64,000 nucleotides of DNA from Ruegeria lacuscaerulensis (GCF_013033355.1 NZ_WQDY01000002.1:1-64000); one strand, 5' to 3'. Positions 27,938 through 36,351 are shown, counted from the first letter of the stretch. Translations and numbers: made by a program. The notes: generated by a model not told the origin, from the sequence alone.

Positions 27938-28146
27938 GTCCACTTTGGGCTCGGAGCTGACCTCGGAGGCAGCGCAGCATGACGTGATAGGCTGGACCGG
28001 TCAACGTCGTGTTGTCGTTGTGGGAGGGCATGGCTGATCGGAGGATCAGTCATGGAAACACCAAACCTACCAGCCATTCGCGCTCTGCGCCCTGCATGGA
28101 GCAAGGGCCGCATCGTCGGTCAAAAACGACCGCTGATACCAAAGCA
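27938..28146 (+). repeat. Direct repeat, copy 2
   Basis: Diverged copy of 20761-20984 in the same orientation, beginning GTCCACTTTGGGCTC. It carries the same leader and first 30 codons of the integrase family. Copy 2 is nearer to the likely ancestral reading frame, because METPNLPAIRALRPAW is uninterrupted here. Confidence 0.75.
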
Positions 28147-28809
28147 CGTCTGGGCCGACTTGAGCTGGCTGAGAACCATCGCGATCTCGCTCTGCTCAAC
28201 TTAGCGATCGACAGCAAACTGCTTGGATGTGACTTGGCAAAAAGCAAGGACGTCGAGAGCGTGCGAGGTTTCATTGATCATCGTATTCCCACCCTCGCAA
28301 TGGAAGATCGAAGCGGCAAACTTATCTGGTTTTTGTTCATGGCGCTTGCGCTCAACATTCGTATCACCGGAGGGGTGCTCACCCCTCTCTTTCATGTTGA
28401 AGATCCGATGTGTGCCCTCCTCATAAGTCAGGCCGCCGATCGAGGTTTGGTACGTGGTCCCATCGATCAAGCCGTTTGGAACCAATCAATAAGCGGCGCC
28501 GGTTTAGAAAGTACGGCGTGGCCCTATGCAGGTCCGCGACTGGGCATCATCCCAGGGGCTACGCTTGATCATATCGAGAACCATCCGTATTTCTCAATTC
28601 TTCACCAGCGCAATATCAGATTTTTCTCATTGGATGCGAGTATCGAAGCTATCGACAGCGCAATGTCGCGACGGCGCGTGGACAGTCTCCATGCGATGAG
28701 ACTTCGCGCAGAATTTGCGGAGTTCGGCGACCCACCGGCTATCGACGATAGGGATGTCGGTGATGAAGATGAGCATTTCGAAGAATTTGATGATGAGGCG
28801 ATTTACTGA
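28009..28809 (+). CDS. Chimeric open frame; unknown C-terminal part
   Basis: An uninterrupted frame of 266 codons. Its first 85 or so codons run through the integrase remnant, partly in the shifted frame and partly in the true one. The rest, from about 28264, is unlike an integrase and matches nothing I recognise. It ends in a very acidic tail (DDRDVGDEDEHFEEFDDE). A real gene may start inside, for example at the GTG near 28376 or ATG 28408, but no clear ribosome-binding site is seen. It could be a new fusion or an accidental frame. Confidence 0.25.
   Translation: MLSLWEGMADRRISHGNTKPTSHSRSAPCMEQGPHRRSKTTADTKARLGRLELAENHRDLALLNLAIDSKLLGCDLAKSKDVESVRGFIDHRIPTLAMEDRSGKLIWFLFMALALNIRITGGVLTPLFHVEDPMCALLISQAADRGLVRGPIDQAVWNQSISGAGLESTAWPYAGPRLGIIPGATLDHIENHPYFSILHQRNIRFFSLDASIEAIDSAMSRRRVDSLHAMRLRAEFAEFGDPPAIDDRDVGDEDEHFEEFDDEAIY
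28052..28262 (+). pseudogene. Truncated second copy of the short tyrosine integrase
   Basis: From ATG 28052 the frame reads METPNLPAIRALRPAWSK, then GRIVGQKRPLIPKHVW. Around 28157, about 11 bases present in copy 1 are missing, and the matching sequence (LELAENHRDLALLNLAIDSK, then LLGCDLAK) continues in another frame. Similarity stops near 28262, so the catalytic C-terminal half is gone. A remnant related to the pseudogene at 20875. Confidence 0.8.
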
Positions 28810-29129
28810 CTGGCAGCTTGGGAACTAGGTGAAGCCTTATCTGTTCGAAATTCGAGCTGGTGACAGGGCTGGCCATCTTGTCTTTGTTGGTGCAGCTCAA
28901 AAAACTTCGGCGACTTATTGCATTTTGCGATCTCAAATGTCCGCTTCGACAAGAACGCCTTTCAAACGCTGTTCTGCGGCGAAAGTCAGGTTCCCAAGCA
29001 AAGGCCCCTTTTCTGGCTTTCCGATATCGATCCCGACACCGCGCTGGTGAGACTATTTTTGACTGGAGTACCGGCGCCGGTGAAGATTGTTTCGACCTTC
29101 GCCTTGTACCTCTTTGTTGTACACAATTC
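28810..29129. other. Gap with a CCGCTT-type remnant, no gene recognised
   Basis: 320 bases between the chimeric frame and the end of the TPR-like gene. It contains AAATGTCCGCTTCGACAAG near 28936, one of the recurring AATGTCCGCTT/CCACTTTG remnants of this region. Short frames are present in all phases with no family signal. Probably decayed mobile DNA. Confidence 0.3.
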
Positions 29130-30461
29130 CTATTGGACAGGGCTTACCCAGCCTTGTTTACGTAACTCGCGCAGTACGGCTTCTGCATGCTCGACATCTT
29201 TGTGGATACTTTTGAGCATCGCGCCGATTGGTGCGTCCGGCCAAGCACGCTCAAGTTCAGCTAGTTTGGCTTTAGCCGCATGGTCTTGCCCCATAGCTGA
29301 CAGCGCCGCCGTTACATATGCAAGTGAAGGTGCGCTGAGTGGATCGCCAAGTTGCTTTGCCTCTTCAAAGCGTTCTACCGTTGTTTGATATTCACCCAGA
29401 TGAAAATGCGTCGCGCCGGAAATGTTTCGATTTGCAAACCTTTGGTTTCTGGAATCTAGCAGAGAAAGCCTGTCGGCCGTTTCAATAGCTTCGCCAAACT
29501 CGCCAGTAAACATCGCCACGGCACCGAGAAAGTCGAGAACGGCGCCATCGTTAGGATCAAGTTTTGAGGCCCGCCTACCGAGTTGCAGCGCGGCGTCATA
29601 ATCGCGATTGGCGAAACTGGCCCAGCTTTTTGCGGACTGGCTCCAGGCTTGGTCTGGGGCAAGGCTAACCGCTTGGCTCGCCATCTTCATGGCGGCATCC
29701 GCATAGTCGTTCTTGGTGTCTGACGGCGGAGTTATCACCGCAAGGGACGCGAGGGCCTGCGCTGCACCGGCATATCCGCCGAAATATTCTGGATCGATCT
29801 CGATCACGCCTTCGAAAACGGACAGAACCAGCAACTGGCGCTGTCGGTCGAAGACCGGAAATATCATTGTCCGTGCTTGTTGCGCCAAATTGAATGCTTG
29901 TAATGCAGCAGGGGATTTTTCGTAAATTGCTGCGCGCTGCAAGTGCGTGTTGGGATCAGTTGCAGATAAACCAATCACTTCGGCAGCAACAGTTTCTTGT
30001 CCATCTTGGGCAAGACCAACTGCAACCAACGCACCGACGACGGCCCCAATGGTGAACGCCCCTACGGGCAGTCCAAAGCGTAGGGCCTTTTTTGAGATTG
30101 ATACAGCGGTTGTTTCTGAAACACTTTCGAACCGCGGCCGATATCCACCGCTATCGATACACAGCCGTACCGGATCATCTTTTCCGATGCCCTCGTAATG
30201 CAGTTCCAAGAACTGGCGAAGTCGCCGCGCGTCGACTCGAACGATGTTTTCCGGATCGGTCCCCTCCGAGGTATCGCGGTCATAGACATCTTGAGCGATA
30301 GTCTTGCTGCGAATTTGGTCTCCTCGACCAGCAAGTTCTTCTTCGACGATGTACGTCAGGAACGCCTGAAGTCTATCGGATCCATCCAGATGAGCGTCAA
30401 CAAGCAACCTGCCAAGGGCGGCGCGCTTTTCACGGTCCGAAATGTCTTTGGAATACCTCAT
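29130..30461 (-). CDS. Membrane-anchored winged-helix-like / TPR protein, probable regulator
   Basis: About 443 residues from ATG 30461. The N terminus (AFLTYIVEEELAGRGDQI, VDARRLRQFLELHY) matches a putative DNA-binding domain that often precedes TPR or adenylate-cyclase-like proteins. One membrane helix lies at about 130-155 of the chosen product (FGLPVGAFTIGAVVGALVAV). TPR-like helical repeats follow to the C terminus. The frame also opens at GTG 30521, but that codon sits inside a palindromic repeat, so I prefer 30461. It is divergent from the MBL-fold gene and may regulate that locus by sensing across the inner membrane; this is inference. Confidence 0.65.
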   Translation of the reverse strand: MRYSKDISDREKRAALGRLLVDAHLDGSDRLQAFLTYIVEEELAGRGDQIRSKTIAQDVYDRDTSEGTDPENIVRVDARRLRQFLELHYEGIGKDDPVRLCIDSGGYRPRFESVSETTAVSISKKALRFGLPVGAFTIGAVVGALVAVGLAQDGQETVAAEVIGLSATDPNTHLQRAAIYEKSPAALQAFNLAQQARTMIFPVFDRQRQLLVLSVFEGVIEIDPEYFGGYAGAAQALASLAVITPPSDTKNDYADAAMKMASQAVSLAPDQAWSQSAKSWASFANRDYDAALQLGRRASKLDPNDGAVLDFLGAVAMFTGEFGEAIETADRLSLLDSRNQRFANRNISGATHFHLGEYQTTVERFEEAKQLGDPLSAPSLAYVTAALSAMGQDHAAKAKLAELERAWPDAPIGAMLKSIHKDVEHAEAVLRELRKQGWVSPVQ

Positions 30462-30489
30462 CACATTCTTATTTTTGCAATTAATGACG

Positions 30490-30530
30490 CGTGAGTCACG
30501 CCGATATTCACCGTGAGTCACTTACGTGAA
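30490..30530. promoter_or_regulatory. Paired palindromic operator candidate
   Basis: CGTGAGTCAC occurs twice, at 30490-30499 and 30512-30521, exactly 22 bases (two helical turns) apart. Each contains the odd-length palindrome GTGA-G-TCAC. An outer inverted pair TTCAC (30507-30511) / GTGAA (30526-30530) surrounds the second copy. It lies between the divergent TPR-like and MBL-fold genes, so two dimers could bind on one DNA face. The protein that binds is not known; the TPR-like protein is a candidate. Confidence 0.5.
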
Positions 30531-30629
30531 TGTTTCCTAAGCCTCAGACTTGTAACCAAAACAGCGAGCCGGAGCGCGAAAATCCGCATTCCCAGCATGC
30601 CAATCTACTAAGCGACGGGAGGATTACAC

Positions 30630-31961
30630 ATGACACAACGTATGAATTACGAGAGGCTTAGCAAGCACTTCGCAATCGGCGTGATATTTGGCGCTTGGGC
30701 TATTTCTCCACAATCGGTCACTGAAGCAGTCATCGATTTAATTGCCCCTTCGGCAGCATACGCGCAGGAAACAGAAGAAGTTTCTCCTACGATGGTGCGT
30801 GATCGCCCTCGCGATGTGTACTACCCCAATACTGAAGATCTCGCCGAAGACGAGATGCGGGTCATCGCGTGTGGAACCGGAATGCCTACTACGCGGGCTG
30901 CTCAGGCTGCAGCGTGTTTCCTTGTGGAACTGGGCAACGGAGACAAGTTCTTGTTCGACATTGGCTCGGGATCGGCCGAGCGAATTTCTTCCCTGCAAAT
31001 CCCGTACAATTATTTGAACAAGGTCTTCATCGGCCATCTTCATACTGACCATTTCGGCGCGTTGCATGACTTGTTCATCGGTGGCGCATTGATGGGGCGG
31101 AATATTCCGTTGCGGGTTTGGGGACCAAGCGGTCCCGTGGAAGAGTTAGGGACAGCCTATGCGCTTGAAAACATGCGACGGATGTTGACCTGGGACCTCG
31201 CCGCGCGTGCTGGCAATACTGATTTTCGCGGATACAGCTTGGAAATCAACGAATTCGACTACAAAGGTGAAAACCAGGTGGTCTACGAGAACAATGGCGT
31301 AACGATCCGCTCCTTCCCAGCAATCCACGCGATTGATGGTTCGGTTAGCTATGCTTTGGAGTGGAATGGGCTGAAGTTTGTCTTCAGCTCGGACACCTAT
31401 CCGAACAAATGGTTCAAGGAATACGCAAAGAACGCAGATCTCGCGATTCACGAGTGTTTCATCGCCGTACCTGAACTGGTCACCAAGATGAAGTTTACAC
31501 CTGAGTCGGCACTGCTGGTTGGAACCCAAGTCCACACAGCGCCTGAAGCCTTTGGAAAGGTGATGAGTGACATCCAACCACGAATGGCTGTTGCGTATCA
31601 CTTCTTCAACGATTTCGACACGGTCAACTCGGTCTACCAGCGTATTCGGTCAACTTACGACGGCCCGCTCAGTCTCGCAGACGATTTTATGGTTTGGAAC
31701 GTCACCAAGGACGACATAACCATCCGCATGGCCGCAACTGAAGAAAGAACTTGGGCACCGCCATTGGCTGCTCCGGCGCAGGCACCCGACATGCGGGATC
31801 GGGTTAATTTTTCTGAAAAAGCTGGTGTGCCGCAAGATGTTCTCACGTTCTCAGAGTTCACACTCGGGGGTGTTGACGATGTAGATGACGTCTTGCGTCC
31901 GATCTACGAGGAGGCGTCAGAAGTGTTGGGCCAAGAGTTCCCGTATCCGGGCGATGAATAA
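30630..31961 (+). CDS. Exported MBL-fold metallo-hydrolase (RNase Z/arylsulfatase subgroup-like)
   Basis: A 443-residue metallo-beta-lactamase-fold protein with a long N-terminal signal region ending in AYAQ near residue 48. The metal site reads GHLHTDHFGALHD, with further ligands in FPAIHAIDGS, VFSSDTYPN and YHFFNDFD. The layout is nearest to the RNase Z / arylsulfatase-type MBL subgroup, but export argues against tRNA processing. GGGAGGA precedes the ATG. It is the first gene of a plus-strand run ending with the HupE-like gene, though a hairpin follows it. The substrate is unknown. Confidence 0.78.
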   Translation: MTQRMNYERLSKHFAIGVIFGAWAISPQSVTEAVIDLIAPSAAYAQETEEVSPTMVRDRPRDVYYPNTEDLAEDEMRVIACGTGMPTTRAAQAAACFLVELGNGDKFLFDIGSGSAERISSLQIPYNYLNKVFIGHLHTDHFGALHDLFIGGALMGRNIPLRVWGPSGPVEELGTAYALENMRRMLTWDLAARAGNTDFRGYSLEINEFDYKGENQVVYENNGVTIRSFPAIHAIDGSVSYALEWNGLKFVFSSDTYPNKWFKEYAKNADLAIHECFIAVPELVTKMKFTPESALLVGTQVHTAPEAFGKVMSDIQPRMAVAYHFFNDFDTVNSVYQRIRSTYDGPLSLADDFMVWNVTKDDITIRMAATEERTWAPPLAAPAQAPDMRDRVNFSEKAGVPQDVLTFSEFTLGGVDDVDDVLRPIYEEASEVLGQEFPYPGDE

Positions 31962-31972
31962 AGTTTAATTTG

Positions 31973-32004
31973 ACCGGCGCGTCTTCATAACGCGCCGGTT
32001 CCTT
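31973..32004 (+). terminator. Hairpin terminator after the MBL gene
   Basis: A perfect 10-bp stem, ACCGGCGCGT / ACGCGCCGGT, with a seven-base loop starts 11 bases after the MBL stop and is followed by a short T-rich TTCCTT. The tail is weak, so it may reduce rather than stop transcription into the barrel gene 22 bases on. Confidence 0.6.
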
Positions 32005-32025
32005 CAATTCTGATCGGAACTCTCT

Positions 32026-32835
32026 ATGCGACATACCTCATTGATTTTTCGCTATTTGGTCTGCGTTGGATGGCTGCTTGCCGCCATATCCCACGCAGCA
32101 AACGCCCAGTCACTTGCACGTTCTGAAGAGGATGAAGGCGGTTGGCGACACTCAATCACGCCCTATTTGTTCCTTCCGCTCCGCACGACGGGCACGTCAA
32201 CTATAGATGGAACAAGCGTCGATTTCGACTTGAACCTCAGCGAGGTGCTGGACGTGCTGCAAGGCGCTGCTTCAGTACGTTACGAGGGCTGGAACGGCGA
32301 CTTCGGGATCATTTCTGAAGTTTACTACGTAAAGCTTGGCGGAGATGGAACTCTACCCGGTGGAAGGGTGGACGTTGATGTTGATGTCCGGCAGACCTTC
32401 GCCAACGTGCAGGGCGCTTACCGGTTTGCGAACGGAGTAAATGCCTCGGGCCAACGCTATGCAGCGGATGCCGCAATTGGGGTTCAGTGGAACCGGATCA
32501 AACAGGAAATCGACTTTGCGGGCCCCGGCCCAGGTATGACGTTGGGTGGGACAGAAGAATGGCTCGAACCAATGATCGCACTTCGATATATCACGGAAAT
32601 CAACGACAAATGGAGTTTCGCCAGCCGGGCTGAACTGAGTGGTTTCGGTGTGAATGGTGATGACCTGCAATACCTGGTTCTGGCTGGGTTTGATTGGAAA
32701 GGCTGGGAAAACACGTCCCTGCGGTTTGGCTATCAGTTCTATGGAATCGACTTTTCCACCGACCGTTCGGATGGGGAGTTTGCCTATGATGTGGACCAGA
32801 ATGGTATCTATGCTGCCGTCGCGTTTCATTTCTAA
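32026..32835 (+). CDS. Outer-membrane beta-barrel protein
   Basis: A 269-residue protein with signal peptide (about 1-28, cleavage near NAQ-S). The body alternates hydrophobic and polar residues in short aromatic-flanked strands, for example AASVRYEGWNGDFGIISEVYY and SLRFGYQFYGIDF. It ends in Phe (AAVAFHF), the BAM-recognition signal of outer-membrane barrels. Probably an 8-10-stranded barrel. The 3' end overlaps the next gene by 26 bases, which suggests translational coupling. Ligand and function unknown. Confidence 0.78.
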   Translation: MRHTSLIFRYLVCVGWLLAAISHAANAQSLARSEEDEGGWRHSITPYLFLPLRTTGTSTIDGTSVDFDLNLSEVLDVLQGAASVRYEGWNGDFGIISEVYYVKLGGDGTLPGGRVDVDVDVRQTFANVQGAYRFANGVNASGQRYAADAAIGVQWNRIKQEIDFAGPGPGMTLGGTEEWLEPMIALRYITEINDKWSFASRAELSGFGVNGDDLQYLVLAGFDWKGWENTSLRFGYQFYGIDFSTDRSDGEFAYDVDQNGIYAAVAFHF

Positions 32836-34555
32836 GATTGGCGAATACAGTAAAACATGGGTTCGGTTGGGCTCAGTACTTGCGAGTCTTGCGTTTGGGG
32901 CAAGCCAATCGATTGCGGACCTCGTGTCCCCCTACGGCGGAGAAACCGCGCCGAACTTTGTTGAGCTTTCGGTGCAGCCTGATCATGTGCGGGTTCTCCT
33001 TGAGGTCGATTTGAACGACTATCCCCTATTCGTCATTCCAGATGATGGTTCGGGAACGTCACTGGCTGGGCGTACGGGGCAAAACCTTCAGATCTGGGCA
33101 GACGAAGAGAAACTGATCAGCACAACGAATACGATTGATGTGCGCCCCAGAATTTCCCGGCAAACAGCAGCGAGCACTCTGTATCGACCGCGACCGCGTA
33201 GCGAAAATGTCGTCTACGTGGACATGGAGTTTCCGTTCAATGGCAAGCCGGAACAGATCACGTTCATTCCCCCCCTAAGTCCACACGGGATTCCCTTGGC
33301 TTCACTTGGCGTTGTGGCCGAGCATATGGGCGTTCCAGTAACAGATTATCGCTATTTGTCGCAGGCTGAAACAATGCTGCCGGACTGGGAAGACCCTTGG
33401 TTTAGCAAGTTTGAGAATCCAAACCTCACTCGCCACCACAAATCTCCGATGATGTCTTTTCTTGCGATGGAACCGCGTGTCGTCCGGCACGAGGTCATAC
33501 TGCGTTTGAAAGACCTTGAGACTTGGGTGAACTTGGGCTTTGGCGATGCTGACCGACTGACCACAGATGATGTCGCCCGGATCAAGTCTAGCGTGTCGGA
33601 CTTTTTTGAGACGAGAAACCCTCTCGCCGTCGACGGCAAGCCGATGAAACCGGAAACGGTGCAGGTCTCGCGTATCAAAGTTGGTGCCGAAGGTTTGCGT
33701 GTTCTTCCGGATCAAGCCGAGGCAAACCGAAAGACGATGTTACTGGGCGTCGTCCTTTCTTATCCGGTTTCGACTTTGCCGAACCGAGTTGATCTGGCAT
33801 GGGAGCTTTTCCCAGTTGGTTTGGATGTTGTTCCGATCACCCTTTCAGATCCGGCAGGGGCGGTCCCCTCGCAGATTTATGCATCCGATCCTGTTGTAAG
33901 TTGGAACAATCACCTGACAACTTGGACCAACCCAAAGACCAGCCCGGTTATCGTCAACGTCGCTGGCGTAACTCAGGTTCCATCGTTTGCGCTCGCCTTA
34001 GTGTTCTTATGTTTGATATGCGCATATTTTTCGTGGCATCGTGCAAACGGTCAGCGTCTGGTCTTGCTTGGCCTGACCGGGGCATTCGGTGCCGCTGCGA
34101 TTGTCACGTATTTCCTAGGCAACCCGTCGACGGCGCCCAAGCCGGATGAAATCGCGACGCGTCAAATCGTGGAAGGGCTGTTAACCAACATCGGGACCAC
34201 GATGCTTGAGACGCAAGATGATAATTCCGTGGCGGCGATGGAGCCTTATGTCGAAGCAATCAATCGCGACAAGGTTCAAGCAGAAATGCGTCGTGGTTTA
34301 TCAGTTACCTTGCCCTCCGGCGCCATGGCTCGCGTCGAAGCAATTTCCGAACTGAGTGTCGAAAGTTTCACGCCCGGCGAAGAAAGAAACCAGCATCAGG
34401 CCCTCGCCAGTTGGACAGCCCGCGTAAGCGGAGGCCATTGGGGGCACCTGCATAGGCAAGCGGTTTCTTATCGTGGCTTGCTCGACGTTTCGCGGCATGG
34501 CGACCATTGGATGCTTGATGACCTGACGATTATCAGCGCCAAGACAGGAGGGTAA
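32810..34555 (+). CDS. Two-helix membrane protein of unknown function
   Basis: About 581 residues from ATG 32810, overlapping the barrel gene by 26 bases; the frame opens further upstream but only as its shadow. A hydrophobic N-terminal segment (VRLGSVLASLAFGASQSIA) looks like a signal peptide. A roughly 350-residue extracytoplasmic domain follows. Two membrane helices lie at about 391-413 and 419-440, then a C-terminal domain of about 140 residues. I do not recognise either soluble domain. GGAGGG at its end serves the next gene, which begins five bases later. Tight coupling to the HupE-like gene suggests one complex. Confidence 0.65.
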   Translation: MLPSRFISKIGEYSKTWVRLGSVLASLAFGASQSIADLVSPYGGETAPNFVELSVQPDHVRVLLEVDLNDYPLFVIPDDGSGTSLAGRTGQNLQIWADEEKLISTTNTIDVRPRISRQTAASTLYRPRPRSENVVYVDMEFPFNGKPEQITFIPPLSPHGIPLASLGVVAEHMGVPVTDYRYLSQAETMLPDWEDPWFSKFENPNLTRHHKSPMMSFLAMEPRVVRHEVILRLKDLETWVNLGFGDADRLTTDDVARIKSSVSDFFETRNPLAVDGKPMKPETVQVSRIKVGAEGLRVLPDQAEANRKTMLLGVVLSYPVSTLPNRVDLAWELFPVGLDVVPITLSDPAGAVPSQIYASDPVVSWNNHLTTWTNPKTSPVIVNVAGVTQVPSFALALVFLCLICAYFSWHRANGQRLVLLGLTGAFGAAAIVTYFLGNPSTAPKPDEIATRQIVEGLLTNIGTTMLETQDDNSVAAMEPYVEAINRDKVQAEMRRGLSVTLPSGAMARVEAISELSVESFTPGEERNQHQALASWTARVSGGHWGHLHRQAVSYRGLLDVSRHGDHWMLDDLTIISAKTGG

Positions 34556-34559
34556 TTCT

Positions 34560-35819
34560 GTGGTTGCGGTAAGGTTGTTTTTTGCCACGTTCTTGTTTGC
34601 CACGATCCTTTTGTGCGCAGGCAGAGCAGAGTCCCATTTCAATCTCAACCAAAATGTACGTATTCATCATGTGGCTCACTCAGAAGATGGGTTAGATATC
34701 TATTTACGCCTTCCGATGCCCTATTTGGTCGCGGAACTGGTCGGTCCCGAAGGTTCGGACGGTTTGCCCGATCCCGCTCCGTACACATACAATCAGATCG
34801 AAGATGGTGTGCTCATGCACTACCTGGATCAGGCCGCATTTCACAAAGACCCGTCCGGTTTGGCTCGTATTGCTGAAAACGGCTTTTCGCTATCTATCGG
34901 CGGTCGCCGACAAATAGCAGAAATAGTTTCGATAATACTACGCCCGTTGGGGCAAGAATCTGGATTTGCCACGCTTAGTGAGGCCCGTTCGGCACTTGCG
35001 CAAAGAGACAATTTCCCAACGCCTGAAGAAATTTATGTAGGCGAGGTGATGGTGGACGTACATCTGCGCTTTCCTACGGGAGAGGTAGGTGCCTACAGTA
35101 TGTCTTACACTTCTGATCCGGGGCTTCCTGGACAAGAAGAAACGGCAAACCTGATCCTCGACTACAATGGGCAAGATGTTCGGACGTTTCGCGCACGGGG
35201 TCTAATGCATTCCCCGGTTGATGTCTCCGGATCAGCGACCGCAGCCGCTTCGACCTTTTTTGTTGAGGGAATTCGGCATATTTTGGAAGGTCCCGATCAC
35301 GTTCTTTTTGTGCTTTGCATGATCATCGGTGCCTTGAATTTGCACAGCCTTCTCGCCCGCGTCACAGGCTTTACCTTGGGCCACACGGTGACTCTGATTT
35401 TGGGATTTTTTGGCTTCGCGCCGAGCGGAGCATGGTTCATCCCAACTGTCGAATTGGCAATAGCACTTTCGATAATCTACGCCGCTGCAATGGCTGTTTG
35501 GCCGCCAGAGAAAGGACATGGCGATCTGAAGGCATTTGCCATCACGTCGGGCATTGGGTTGCTACACGGGTTTGGGTTCTCTTTCATGTTGCACCAAATT
35601 CTACGTGTTGATGCGCCGAACGTTTGGCACAGCTTGTTGGCCTTCAACGTTGGAGTAGAGGCGGGACAAGTCATGATCGTTCTATTGGTCTGGCCATTGG
35701 TGCTGTTGTTGCGCAAACAACCAGGCCGTATCTGGGTCGGATCTCGCGCGATAGTTGCCGCATGTGCAAGTCTGGTAGCTATGGTTTGGGTAGTGGAGCG
35801 GGCAGAGTTTTTTCTCTGA
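34560..35819 (+). CDS. HupE/UreJ-family membrane protein with extracytoplasmic domain
   Basis: A 419-residue protein starting at GTG 34560 after a GGAGGG site. A signal peptide (about 1-22) and a roughly 210-residue extracytoplasmic domain precede a C-terminal membrane domain of about six helices. That domain has the HupE/UreJ-type histidine blocks GPDHVLFVLCMIIG, GFTLGHTVTLILG and GIGLLHGFGFSFML. Relatives are proposed nickel or cobalt permeases linked to hydrogenase and urease, but no hydrogenase or urease genes are in the window. Metal handling in the envelope is the best inference. Confidence 0.78.
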   Translation: MVAVRLFFATFLFATILLCAGRAESHFNLNQNVRIHHVAHSEDGLDIYLRLPMPYLVAELVGPEGSDGLPDPAPYTYNQIEDGVLMHYLDQAAFHKDPSGLARIAENGFSLSIGGRRQIAEIVSIILRPLGQESGFATLSEARSALAQRDNFPTPEEIYVGEVMVDVHLRFPTGEVGAYSMSYTSDPGLPGQEETANLILDYNGQDVRTFRARGLMHSPVDVSGSATAAASTFFVEGIRHILEGPDHVLFVLCMIIGALNLHSLLARVTGFTLGHTVTLILGFFGFAPSGAWFIPTVELAIALSIIYAAAMAVWPPEKGHGDLKAFAITSGIGLLHGFGFSFMLHQILRVDAPNVWHSLLAFNVGVEAGQVMIVLLVWPLVLLLRKQPGRIWVGSRAIVAACASLVAMVWVVERAEFFL

Positions 35820-36351
35820 TACTTGTTAGGTTAATCTTGCGCTGATTTGTACAGTAAGCAAATCTTCAATTAGACTTGTTGAACGTCAACTTTATCCGCA
35901 GAGTGGTTGTTCGACGTGAGCCAAGCGAATGTCCACTTTGTTAAGCTAAGCAATATCAAAACTCACAATTCAGAAATTCCTTTCGGTGCCTACGGACAAC
36001 CTCATAAAGAGGCTTGGCTCAGGTCGAACGACTGCCATGCGGACTTTGCGGGCATCCGCATCATTACTCCGAAGGACCGCAATAAGCCTTAAGCGGACAT
36101 TCACAACTAGACTTTGCAGGTTCTGGAAGAAACCCGAGCGCAATCTGCCCGCATCTTCACGCTGGAAGAAAAAGGAATTTGCGCTCCAGCACGCGGCGAC
36201 GAAGCGCGTGCTGCAGTCCATCAATGTCCGCTTACAAGAAAATCAGGTGCAAAACGCGTCAGCTGTCACCCAAATTGTCACCCAAACGCAAAAACGCGCT
36301 TCGCGTTGAACGCGTGAAATACGATAAGCATCTGTTTTTTTGTAATTTAAG
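35820..36351. other. Non-coding end of the accessory region
   Basis: 532 bases between the HupE-like gene and tRNA-Phe. It contains an imperfect inverted-repeat element at 35925-36106 and further CCGCTT-type remnants (near 36221). A frame at 36179-36415 runs into the tRNA and is not a gene. A T-run at 36333-36340 sits just outside the tRNA 3' end on the minus strand and may end its transcript. Likely decayed mobile DNA. Confidence 0.4.
35925..36106. repeat. Element with imperfect terminal inverted repeats
   Basis: The left end, GAATGTCCACTTTGTTAAG, and the right end, CTTAAGCGGACATTC, are inverted complements with a four-base indel and one mismatch. The 180 bases between contain a third related site, TGCGGACTTTGCGGGC (36038). 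Similar strings occur at 16621, 21639, 27938 and 28936, so this may be a MITE-like or other dispersed repeat. Confidence 0.45.

Noticed and set aside
15207..36351. Exact attachment-site duplicate of the tRNA-Val 3' end
   Set aside because: I looked for a second copy of the T-arm/acceptor end in the region and did not see one; the right-hand end may be lost or lie elsewhere.
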